A DNA stretch of 38,210 nucleotides from the NCBI GenBank assembly GCA_040143965.1, contig JASJQH010006924.1, positions 1 through 38,210 of the forward strand, written 5' to 3'. The translations under genes were made by a program, and so were the position numbers. The notes under the pieces were generated by a model. It saw only the letters and a list, made by a program, of their open reading frames with translations. It was not told where the DNA came from and made no database searches. The stretch comes from Basidiobolus ranarum (Eukaryota > Basidiobolomycota > Basidiobolomycetes > Basidiobolales). This document shows, piece by piece, positions 30,292 to 38,210 of this stretch; the stretch's first letter is position 1; the number at the start of each line of letters is the position of its first letter.

Positions 30292-30747
30292 ATGAAATTC
30301 ATCAGCTCTGGTTCTATCCTTACCTGCCTTCTTGCCGCCCAACTTTCTGAGGGGTTTTTACTTCCAACGATGGGAAATTTCCCGACGTTCAACGAGTTAG
30401 AATCCCATTTCAACCAGATAAGAAGTGACATGACTAGTTTCACACCCACAGTTCGCAGTCGTACATATCCTGAGGAATATGTCATCCAAATGGAAGTCCC
30501 GGGATTCTCCTCCAACGAGTTAAATCTATCGTTCAAGAATTTCAACCTTTTAGTCGAAGGTGAACACAAATGTGACGACGAAAAAGACCGTGACTGTCTA
30601 TCGAAGTCCATCAGCCAAGCGTTTTATCTGCCACGGGATGTCAATCCCGATAAAATCGAATCTACTTTGGAGAATGGGATACTTACCATACGAAGTGGCA
30701 GGAACGAGACACCCGAGAAGAAAATAAGTGTCCATTCAAATAACTGA
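30292..30747 (+). CDS. Small heat-shock protein (Hsp20/alpha-crystallin) with signal peptide
   Basis: A single-exon 151-aa protein. The alpha-crystallin domain runs from about 55 to 140: RTYPEEYVIQMEVPGFSSNE, LNLSFKNFNLLVEGEH, AFYLPRDVNPDKIESTLENG and ILTIRSGR, the last matching the G.L.I signature of the family. A C-terminal ISV follows, equivalent to the I-x-I/V oligomerisation motif. Such proteins are ATP-independent holdases. Here residues 1-21 (MKFISSGSILTCLLAAQLSEG) form a clear signal peptide, predicting entry into the secretory pathway, whereas ordinary fungal Hsp20 proteins are cytosolic. A loop bearing two cysteines (KCDDEKDRDC) sits where the domain has its flexible loop, and a disulfide there would suit an oxidising compartment. 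There is no KDEL-type retention tail. Confidence 0.85.
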   Translation: MKFISSGSILTCLLAAQLSEGFLLPTMGNFPTFNELESHFNQIRSDMTSFTPTVRSRTYPEEYVIQMEVPGFSSNELNLSFKNFNLLVEGEHKCDDEKDRDCLSKSISQAFYLPRDVNPDKIESTLENGILTIRSGRNETPEKKISVHSNN

Positions 30748-31074
30748 TTCACGTAAATAAATAAAATGCGATCTTTTCATCTGACCAATGAATGTTTCCC
30801 ATTGCTGTATCCTAATAGAGGAATCTGGGGTGGCTTAGTGACGGGTCATAATGACCTAAGAGTTATCGGTAATTTAAAGGTGAAACCAGTAATAGTTTAT
30901 GAGTTATTTGAAACTCTATTGTATCTGGAATTTGAAACGCAAATCCTTCAATCATTGTCTACTAAAGAACTTTCTCCCCTCAAGTTTTCCAATTGAATGA
31001 TAACTTCATTGAATTGATTTCTCCCCCTCCTCATGCACTGGTGAATTCTTCCAACTAACCCTAATTTCCTTTGT
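30748..31074. other. Intergenic, no gene seen
   Basis: It contains a plus-strand frame from 30766 to 30996 without family resemblance, which I regard as chance. Confidence 0.5.
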
Positions 31075-31665
31075 ATGGTCCAAAATTCAACATTTAACAA
31101 GTTGGGCTTATATCCTAAGGCTTGGGCAGCCAAGTACAGGACATCCCTACGCGACACATCAGATACTAACTTAAACCCCATTAATCATCTCCTAACTAGC
31201 CATTTAACCCACTCCACTAATCACCAGTCTTCTCACACTAATCAAGAGAAATCAGTTCTGATTACGCCTAAGATACATTGTGAGATTGACAGGCTTCCCA
31301 ACGAGATTCTGTGGGAAATATTCCACCATGTAGATGGTTCGGAGTTGTTAAAACTTGAATTGGTATGCAAGAGATGGAAATTCTTGGGAGAATCGGAGAT
31401 TCTATGGTATAGGAAGTGTACACATGAGTTCCCATTCCTCTGTTTACCAGTTGGATGTCATCCGGTGATATTAGACTTGAGGGAGGAGAATCAAGAAAGC
31501 ATTCCATCTTCTTCCATTGTGACTTACGTCAATCCTGAAAGTGATGGTCACATGTATAAACGACATTTTTCCATTCCATTTTTACCTTCTTCCCCTACAA
31601 TAAAGATCAACGGACATTGGAGTTACCGTAGCATTTATTGGGAACTAAATAGAATATGGTATTGA
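31075..31665 (+). CDS. F-box protein
   Basis: A single-exon 196-aa protein. After a low-complexity Ser/Thr/Asn/His-rich N-terminus (about 22-60) comes an F-box at about 71-119: IDRLPNEILWEIFHHVDGSE, then LLKLELVCKRWKFLGESEIL and WYRKC. F-box proteins bind Skp1 and carry substrates to SCF ubiquitin ligases. The C-terminal ~75 residues, ending NGHWSYRSIYWELNRIWY, contain no recognised substrate-binding repeats; the aromatic, polar character may form a small beta unit. The substrate is unknown. It converges with the CBS-domain gene (201 bp between stops). Confidence 0.75.
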   Translation: MVQNSTFNKLGLYPKAWAAKYRTSLRDTSDTNLNPINHLLTSHLTHSTNHQSSHTNQEKSVLITPKIHCEIDRLPNEILWEIFHHVDGSELLKLELVCKRWKFLGESEILWYRKCTHEFPFLCLPVGCHPVILDLREENQESIPSSSIVTYVNPESDGHMYKRHFSIPFLPSSPTIKINGHWSYRSIYWELNRIWY

Positions 31666-31866
31666 TAGATTTAACGGCAACTAATTCATGTATAACTAAC
31701 TAAACCTTAAAGTGATCTTCATTAACCATTAACCCTAACATAAAGCTTGGTAAATAAAAGAGAGGGGCGAGTTTTTTTTGGGAGATAATTGACGAAAGGT
31801 TGGAAGAAAAGGTAGTTCAAGTTATACATCAATATGCAATATGTGACATGGAATTTACACATTTTT

Positions 31867-33522
31867 TTACACTGATTCCTCTTGGAGGGTACAAAGCAAT
31901 CTAAGAACATCAGTTAAGGAGACAACACCAACCGGGTGTCCGTTGGAATCTGCTACCCAGATACGATGGGATTTAGTAGCTAACATCTTGGCTACGGTAT
32001 GATGAAGAGTGGCTTCAGGTGGGACATCATAGATAGGTGCATGATCCTATAGATATTCAAGAAATCAATCAGTTCTGACTTGTACAATTCAACGAAACAT
32101 TGGGATACATACCGCCCCATGTTCAAGTCCTTGATCCATCCGAATTTGGGAGACAAATTGAATACAACTACCATGAAGCACCGATTGACGATAGTTCTTT
32201 TGGATATATTGCTGCAAGATGGCCAGAATGAGTATCTTAATATGATGCATAAAAGTGGGAATATTGTGGAACTTACTTTTACATCCGATAAAGATATATT
32301 GCCTAGTACGTGGTCTGATTGATCAATAACAGCTATAGATGAGAGTCCTGAACGAACTGTGATAAGAGTACCCAACAAAAAGTAAATATCAAGTATAGTG
32401 GAAAGTTAATGTACATGAATGTCTCTTACTCAATAAAGCCATGGCGTCAACAACTGGTCGATCCATGTTAATTGATACCACTTCAGATTTTCCGATTTTT
32501 AGTTCCGGTAGCTTAGAGTAGTAATACGTGAATACACATCAATAGGCTTCGAAGGATTAGAGAGACTTACTTTTTTGCTAAATAGACTTTTCAAGTCTGG
32601 ATAACTTTCGAGCTTGGAAGGAACAAGGAGTGAATGATACATTAAGATGATCCATCAAAAAAAGAGATGCACATACCTTCTTGAAGATATACTCTACGAC
32701 GAGGGATTGTGAAAGAATACCCTAAAAGTAACAAAGTCAATGATCATGTAACCAATTGAACCACCTTTTGGAAACACGTACCCGGATATCTCCAGCATTG
32801 TTAACAACGACAGCTATCCAATCAATCGGATTAAAACACGTAGAATATCAACTAGAATATCAATGATATTTACCTCTGTGGACAGATGTGCTTAGTAAGT
32901 CCAAAATCTGTATCAATGATGTATCTTCGGTGATAGAGTAGAATGGGTTTCTCTGAGATAGGTCTGAATGAATGTTAGTTTCAATACTATCAACTTTGTC
33001 GAAGTTACTTAGTGATTACCAGAAGCAAGCTTGACAGGAATACTCTCGGCATTGGAGGCTTTTTTGATGAGGTCAACAATTTCTTGCGATGTCTCGCTAT
33101 GGAGAATACTACCGCGTTCTTTGACGGCCAATACATAAGTCAACATATCACGATAGTCGAACATACCAACAAAAGCCTGGGCTTCTCTATCGTAAATAGG
33201 CGCTGAGCTAACTCCATTTTGAATCAAGGTCTATTTAGTGGAGAATTTGGTTAGGGTAATAGGAAAGAAACAGTCGATACTCATAAAATAAAAACAATAC
33301 CTGTACAGCACTTTCCAAGGTAGATTCACCGTCACTAGTTTAACCACTTGCAATTTAGTAACTCCACTTTCGAACCACTTTACTGTTGAATAAAAGCATA
33401 CTCGTTACTTACATTACTATAACCTCTTGAACTTTGAGAAGTTCTTTGGCTTTAATCATGCCCCAGTCATTCTGAAATTCAGAAAGACCAGCGCGATGAG
33501 CAGAATAATTATTTAAACTCAT
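31867..33522 (-). CDS. Four-CBS-domain protein (AMPK-gamma/SNF4-like), 11 exons
   Basis: Eleven exons were assembled on the minus strand: 33522-33413, 33334-33301, 33230-33020, 32963-32874, 32813-32782, 32721-32677, 32612-32571, 32511-32430, 32356-32277, 32211-32113, 32046-31867. All ten introns are 56-78 nt with GT/AG ends, and the joined frame gives 334 aa without a stop. Four CBS repeats are visible at about 35-100 (VIVIDGESTLESAVQTLIQN, then GVSSAPIYD), 120-175 (NPFYSITEDTSLIQILDLLS), 192-245 (SVVSI-like start, SIAVIDQSDHVLGNISLSD) and 278-330 (VPPEATLHHTVAKMLATKSH, then GVVSLTDVLRLL). Length and repeat number match AMPK gamma/Snf4, and the VKLASDLS segment recalls related fungal CBS proteins. 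CBS pairs bind adenine nucleotides, so an energy-sensing role is plausible; orthology to Snf4 itself is not certain. It is divergent from the cyclophilin gene (491 bp between ATGs). Confidence 0.85.
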
Positions 33523-34013
33523 GTGGGAAACGAAGTAAGGACTGGACTGGATTAGGATAAAGTTTTGGTATATCGACGTAACAATTTTAAAAGTTATTTA
33601 TTGAATTGTTGGAAAATGAACAGTCTTCAGTGTCGCTTCTAGACTCATTTATTGGTCACGGGTTACCACCACCGATTGAACCAGAGGAATCTCTCTTACA
33701 AATTAGTGGATCATTTGACGTCTTTGGCTCACAATAGCACATCTGGCTAAAAATCACCCAACTGAATTGGGTGAATTCAACTAGTATAGGGTTCATATGA
33801 AATCATCGAAAACTCCAGTGATTAATCCAAAATAATCAGTTAAGTGAATGAATCTAATCACCTTATACTTTGGTACTTAGATGAATCTCACGTCAAATAA
33901 AAGATTGATTGAAAAATAGAAACTGAGTTAACTATTGAATAGATGGAAAGTAAAATTCCCTCGTATTTTGTAGATACACTAGAAACACAGTTGACCTATT
34001 CACAACTTACAAT
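33523..34013. promoter_or_regulatory. Divergent promoter region
   Basis: The 491 bp between the ATGs of the CBS protein and the RRM-cyclophilin must carry both promoters. No strong TATA box is seen on either side, unlike the single-exon genes of this window. Confidence 0.4.
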
Positions 34014-35551
34014 ATGACTGAAAAAAACTCCAAAACCGCCCTCTTCGTAGGTAAGTTAGATCCTCCTTTGTTTTAGAAAAGTCAAACTTAGAATATTCTC
34101 GTGTTAACCCATTATTCTTGCTGAAACCTACAGGTGGCCTCGATGAGTTGGTTAATGAAGAGATCTTATATGCGGCATTTTTACCTTTTGGCGATCTTGT
34201 AGAGGCTCAGATCCCCAACAATCCCAGTTCTCGTAAGAGCATATATTTTATAAAAGTGGATGAATACGATACGATACGATACGATATAGTTGTTAATCAT
34301 ATTATCTTGATTGAAATTCAGGTGAACAACATCGTGGTTTCGGTTTTGTAGAGTTTGAAAATGCTGAGGATGCACAAGCGGCTATCGACAATATGCATAA
34401 TTCGGAACTTTATGGAAAAGTGATCAAAGTAAATATCGCGAAACCTGGTTCTAGAAGGGAGAACCCCACACGTGCTGGTAGGTTCTATATACGTTGCATT
34501 TCATAATAGATCCTCGCGTACTAAAACTATCTTCATAGTATGGTCTGAGGATTCATGGCTCAAGGAGAATACTGTTCAAGAGACTGATGGTCAAGCCACC
34601 TCTGAACCTGCCACTAAAAAATCCAAAGTGGAGGAGGATACAGACGCACCCGTTGAAACAGGCTACACTAGCAATCCAAAGTAAGAGACCTACATATGTA
34701 TGGGTTTTCTAATCATATCATATATTTAAACGATTTATCACCAATTTCCAGGGTTTTCTTCGATATTGAAATTGGAGGAGCTAAAGCAGGTCGTATTGTT
34801 ATGGAGTTGAGAGCTGACGTTGTTCCTCGCACAGTTGCGTAAGTATTCTGAATGAGCAATTTCATAAACCCAAATATTAACGTATATATACTTTGCTATA
34901 GAAATTTCCGTGCTTTGTATGTACTTTTATGAACAAAGTAGCTTTGATCGACTTTTATATCAGTAAGCATCTAATTAATCCTTCAAATCACAGATGCACC
35001 CATGAGAAAGGTTACGGATATAAAGGCTCCTCGTTCCATCGTGTAAGATACTTCTACTTCAATAGGAATACAACATGAATTATTCAGTTAACATTAAGTC
35101 CTTTAGATTATCCCCGAGTTCATGTGTCAAGGAGGTAATTTATGCTGAAAGAAATATCGTTTTCTCATGATCGGATGCTTATACTGTTTTCAAGGGGACT
35201 TCACAAACCATAATGGTACCGGTGGTAAATCCATTTACGGAGGTAAATTTGCTGATGAGAACTTCGTTCTGAAGCATACCGGACCTGGTATAATGTCAAT
35301 GGCTAATGCTGGCCCTAATACCAACGGATCTCAATTCTTCATCTGTACCGAGAAGACTGAATGGTAAGAAGAATCTCTTTTCATTTGCAGACTCACTTGC
35401 TAACCCTTATTCTTCAAGGCTTGATGATAAACATGTTGTATTCGGTCAAGTGGTATCCGGACTCGATGTTGTACGTAAAATGGAGAAGATGGGTTCTAGT
35501 TCTGGAAAACCATCCAAGAAAGTTGTCATTAAGGATTGTGGGCAATTGTAA
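34014..35551 (+). CDS. PPIE: RRM-containing peptidyl-prolyl isomerase E (cyclophilin 33 type), 10 exons
   Basis: Ten exons: 34014-34050, 34134-34232, 34322-34477, 34539-34680, 34752-34838, 34902-34916, 34994-35042, 35107-35134, 35195-35363, 35419-35551. Joined, they give 304 aa; human PPIE is 301. The N-terminal RRM has RNP2 (TALFVGGL) and RNP1 ([10 protein letters not shown]). A linker with [11 protein letters not shown], a conserved PPIE segment, and a Lys/Glu stretch follows. The cyclophilin domain covers the last ~165 residues with [51 protein letters not shown] and [10 protein letters not shown]; the catalytic Arg of FHRII and the cyclosporin-site Trp of TEWLD are present. PPIE is a nuclear, spliceosome-associated isomerase. 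Exon 6 is a 15-nt microexon. Intron lengths are 55-89 nt. Intron 2 holds a pentanucleotide repeat. Confidence 0.93.
34264..34287. repeat. ATACG pentanucleotide repeat in PPIE intron 2
   Basis: Four exact ATACG units followed by ATATA, wholly inside the second intron. Confidence 0.9.
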
Positions 35552-35841
35552 TCCGTGTGATAATAACACCCAAATCCCTTGGCACTTTTAGACTACCACT
35601 ATACATATATTTGAAATTAATAAACTAAGCCCTTTGAGACTATTCTTCATTAAGTGGCATCACATCGGCCATTGGTTAGAACATCCAAAAGCATCCTGAG
35701 AATACGCCTCATGATGTTTAATTAAGTTGACCATTCCATTCCCACACTTGTAAGAATAGAAATCAATACATGTATAATATTTACATAGTTCACACGAGCC
35801 TTAGTAGTCACATACGCCTGAGCGGTGACGATGGCAATGTT

Positions 35842-36786
35842 CTATGCCAAAGCTTCAAATTGTCTGAACCGCTTGTTCAGAGTTAGGCATAGTTCTAGGA
35901 AGACCTTTCTTTGACGCAAATGTTGAAAGACCTTCATGTTCCGGATCAAAGTGCATCCTTTTACCTCCAATACAGATAGATGAACACATTGTGATATCCG
36001 TGTTAGTGAGTGGTCGGTGATCATTGAGCAATTGTTCAAAGAAACGCGTTCTAGTGCACCTCTTCGTTGTTCAATCAATGTTATTAGTCCCAGATCAGAG
36101 ATATTGCAACCACTTGCACCAATGGTCAGAATGTTGGTATTCTGAGCGATTTCTATGAACGATGTATCAGTTATCCGCTCTGCTTCACTGGTGCGACCGA
36201 TGTTTAAAAAACTCAGTTTACGACAGCTTCTCGCGATAGCAGTAATCCCATGATCGGTCACTTTTGAACAAGCACGAAGATCAAGATGCTCTAAGTTTGG
36301 ACAATATGTCGCTAATAAAAGTAAAATATTATCATCCACTTGAACGCAACCAGGAAACTTAACCTGACTTAAATTAGGGTTTAACTTAATTAAAGTATGA
36401 ATGATTTCTAACTCAAGGTTATGACAAATAAAGAACTCTATACTTTCAAGACGAGTAAAGAATTTTTCAATAGGTAAGTGGAGTAGGGGAGTGGTGGTTT
36501 TTAATTGAGATAAACGAAAACTACGCGTGTATTTTGAAAAGGCATTGGTAGTCACTTCCGAAGTGGTCGGTAAACTTTGTATGAAACTTTCCAACTTGGT
36601 TTCGTTAGAGAAAGTCAGATTCATCCATAGAATTCTAGAAGCTATCTGGTTCCAGAATCTACTCACTGAAAGGCACGGATGGAGAGAATTCTCAGTGGCA
36701 AGAAACTTGAACACCACCGTCAGTAAATCCGGAAGTTCCAAAGCTTGTGACGAACACTCAGTGGCAAGTGTGGATGCTAGAGCCAT
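35842..36786 (-). CDS. F-box/leucine-rich-repeat protein, Amn1/Grr1-like
   Basis: From the ATG at 36786 the frame encodes 314 aa; the longer open frame lacks an ATG. The N-terminal LELPDLLTVVFKFLATENSL and HPCLSVSRFWNQIASRILW form an F-box-like region (about 16-60). Several cysteine-containing leucine-rich repeats follow, for example CPNLEHLDLRACSKVTDHGI, CRKLSFLNIGRTSEAERITD, RGALERVSLNNCSMITDHSL and VHLSVLEVKGCTLI. This repeat type occurs in Grr1, Fbxl and Amn1 proteins, which present substrates to SCF or, for yeast Amn1, act in mitotic exit and daughter-cell separation. The LRR array is short (about six repeats), closer to Amn1 than Grr1. It is single-exon and tail to tail with PPIE (290 bp between stops). 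Confidence 0.8.
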   Translation of the reverse strand: MALASTLATECSSQALELPDLLTVVFKFLATENSLHPCLSVSRFWNQIASRILWMNLTFSNETKLESFIQSLPTTSEVTTNAFSKYTRSFRLSQLKTTTPLLHLPIEKFFTRLESIEFFICHNLELEIIHTLIKLNPNLSQVKFPGCVQVDDNILLLLATYCPNLEHLDLRACSKVTDHGITAIARSCRKLSFLNIGRTSEAERITDTSFIEIAQNTNILTIGASGCNISDLGLITLIEQRRGALERVSLNNCSMITDHSLTRISQCVHLSVLEVKGCTLIRNMKVFQHLRQRKVFLELCLTLNKRFRQFEALA

Positions 36787-37605
36787 TGGAAATAAGGTAG
36801 AATTCAATGAAAATAATAACAATCAAATAGTGCTCGGCGTGACTGTTGACAAGAAGGTAACTGCTCAGAGCCTCTATGGTTAATGGGCTATATATATGCA
36901 TCGTCGATCCGTAAAAATCAATGACACAAAGACGAAACGGTGAATGGGGTGAATCGAAACATTGTCCGTACAAGTCATCAAACCAAATGGATCCTAAGTG
37001 GCTCATATATGTTGCTATCCTCGTTACTAGTTAAAATGAGCGTTTTGGTCTGCAACATCAGCGTTAATCTGTTATGGTTATTTATTGTTATGATGATTGC
37101 TTTATGACAGGCCAATACGTTAGCGGTCTCGAAGCATTCAGGTTAGCACCGGTTAGTGCCAATCCAAGGCTTTTAATGTCAAAATTTCTCCTTTCCTGTA
37201 GGCATCTTGCATTGGAGACAATGGTTGGTGAAAAGCGATGGCCATAAGTCTGTTTATAGAAAGACACAAGTCAATTATAAATTGCCCATTTTTAGCTCGT
37301 TTGATGGCCGAGTGTCTAGAACATGAGCTAATATTGTATTCATATTCATCAAACCTGCTGGTATCAGTTGTAGAGTTAAAAGGGTGTGCAAATATCATGC
37401 CTGAAGTCAAAAAGATGTGCAAATTCCCAGCATATCCTGCTTAACACCGACCATTTTAATATCAAGTTCACAGCTCTTTCATCCCTTTTCGTGCCTGTTT
37501 CTCTCACTAAATTCACAGGGGTTCTACTATTTGCCACGTTTCATTAACTTAGCTAGGTACATTTCAGCTCTGCATTCATTTCGCACAGGGTTTCATTTCG
37601 AGGTC

Positions 37606-37618
37606 TAGGGTTAGGGTT
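37606..37618. repeat. Interstitial telomere-type repeat
   Basis: TAGGGTTAGGGTT, two units; a further single TTAGGGTTA follows about 50 bp on. Confidence 0.85.
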
Positions 37619-37850
37619 GCCTGTACCTATTTGCACTCATTCGCCACTATCTGCGCCCTAGATACTTAGGGTTATACGTATATTTCTATCATTTTCTGAG
37701 GTGACGCTGAACAGAGGTGACGCAAGGTTATCCAGATATTGTAATTACTGAGCTGCCTATTTCCACTTGGATGGTCAAATTGTTACTTAAATCATATTTA
37801 CACCACAGAATCAAAGCTATTGCCACTCAGATACATGCCCATTCAAGATA

Positions 37851-38062
37851 TGTTAAGAAAGGTCCCAGGAACTTGTGTGTAGAGTTTGGGGCTTCTAGCA
37901 CAAGTTTGAAAAATCTATAGATCTGTGAACCCCTAAGTAGGTAAAAATTTTCCAAGTAATTTCCATTTGAGAATAATGGATAATATCTTAGTGAATTATA
38001 ATATAACTAAGTACTAAGCTATATACAAATATATAGGTGCTTAGGCAATGCTAATTTCAACA
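37851..38062 (+). repeat. Dispersed LTR-like repeat, partial copy C
   Basis: The sequence from GTTAAGAAAGGTCCCAGGAA to CTAATTTCAACA matches the last ~200 bp of the remnant at 20113-20441 in the same orientation, at moderate identity. The beginning of the element is not recognisable here. It is an old fragment with no coding part. Confidence 0.7.
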
Positions 38063-38210
38063 GGAAGACACTTACCAAACATGTTCTGCTGCCAGCAAGA
38101 TGTTTCTCAGAAGACAATTCTTTGACTTAAAGATGAGGCCATGAGAAGACATTGACTCACTAATGAATAGAGTCACTATTTTAGTGGATGAAATGAAATG
38201 CATTGGAGTA

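Larger units (their letters stand above)
36787..38210. other. Right-end region without a gene
   Basis: No gene is convincing. It includes a TATATATA run near 36888 upstream of the F-box/LRR gene, telomere-type motifs at 37606-37618 and near 37667, and a dispersed LTR-like remnant at 37851-38062. Confidence 0.6.

Noticed and set aside
30766-30996. 76-codon plus-strand frame after the small heat-shock protein
   Set aside because: No recognisable features and only 18 bp from the previous stop; most likely 3' untranslated sequence.
28233-32257. Shared ATGATGCATAAAAGTG at 28233-28248 and in intron 9 of the CBS gene (32242-32257)
   Set aside because: Only about 25 bp of similarity and AT-rich; could be chance, no further extension seen.
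32080-32322. 80-codon plus-strand frame inside the CBS gene
   Set aside because: It is the reverse-strand shadow of exons 9-10 and their introns; exon 10 on the minus strand explains the region.

Overview
The window looks like nuclear DNA of a fungus, most likely an early-diverging (non-Dikarya) lineage. It is AT-rich, with short introns (about 55-90 nt, GTAAGT-type donors, CTAAC/ACTAA branch points, TAG/CAG acceptors), compact genes with TATA boxes about 40-80 bp upstream of the ATG, and TTAGGG-type telomere motifs scattered through intergenic DNA. Fungal hallmarks are two HAL/SAT4-type protein kinases, an Amn1-like F-box/LRR protein and small secreted cysteine-rich proteins. The lineage assignment is inference.

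Layout. 1-4.5 kb: tandem duplication of an uncharacterised gene family; the left copy is intact (437 aa) and the right one is disrupted. 4.5-9.2 kb: gene-poor, with a 27-bp minisatellite built on a telomere motif, a broken subtilisin-like protease, a degenerate tRNA-Pro-like sequence, a glycine-rich fragment and an 88-aa secreted six-cysteine protein. 9.3-13.9 kb: a three-exon HemN-type coproporphyrinogen III dehydrogenase with an N-terminal membrane anchor, a possible small membrane protein, a class I methyltransferase and a small single-span membrane protein. 13.9-25 kb: two paralogous HAL-like kinases in AT-rich, repeat-bearing DNA with LTR-like remnants. 25-29 kb: an intronless 851-aa Tex/SRBD1-type protein, then a duplicated ~200-bp non-coding element. 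29.3-36.8 kb: gene-dense, with a 114-aa unknown, a secreted small heat-shock protein, an F-box protein, an 11-exon four-CBS-domain protein divergent from a 10-exon RRM-cyclophilin (PPIE type), and an F-box/LRR protein. 36.8-38.2 kb: no gene seen, with telomere motifs and another LTR-like remnant.

The genes do not form one pathway. Shared themes are protein quality control and turnover (sHSP, cyclophilin, F-box proteins) and nutrient or ion signalling (HAL-type kinases, CBS protein). The least ordinary items are the duplicated unknown family with a bacterial-style architecture, the membrane-anchored HemN, the signal-peptide-bearing Hsp20, the Tex protein, the paired ~200-bp non-coding element with a plausible RNA fold, and the spread of interstitial telomere motifs, one of which sits inside the disrupted gene copy. 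Exon models were assembled by eye from reading frame, splice sites and family conservation.
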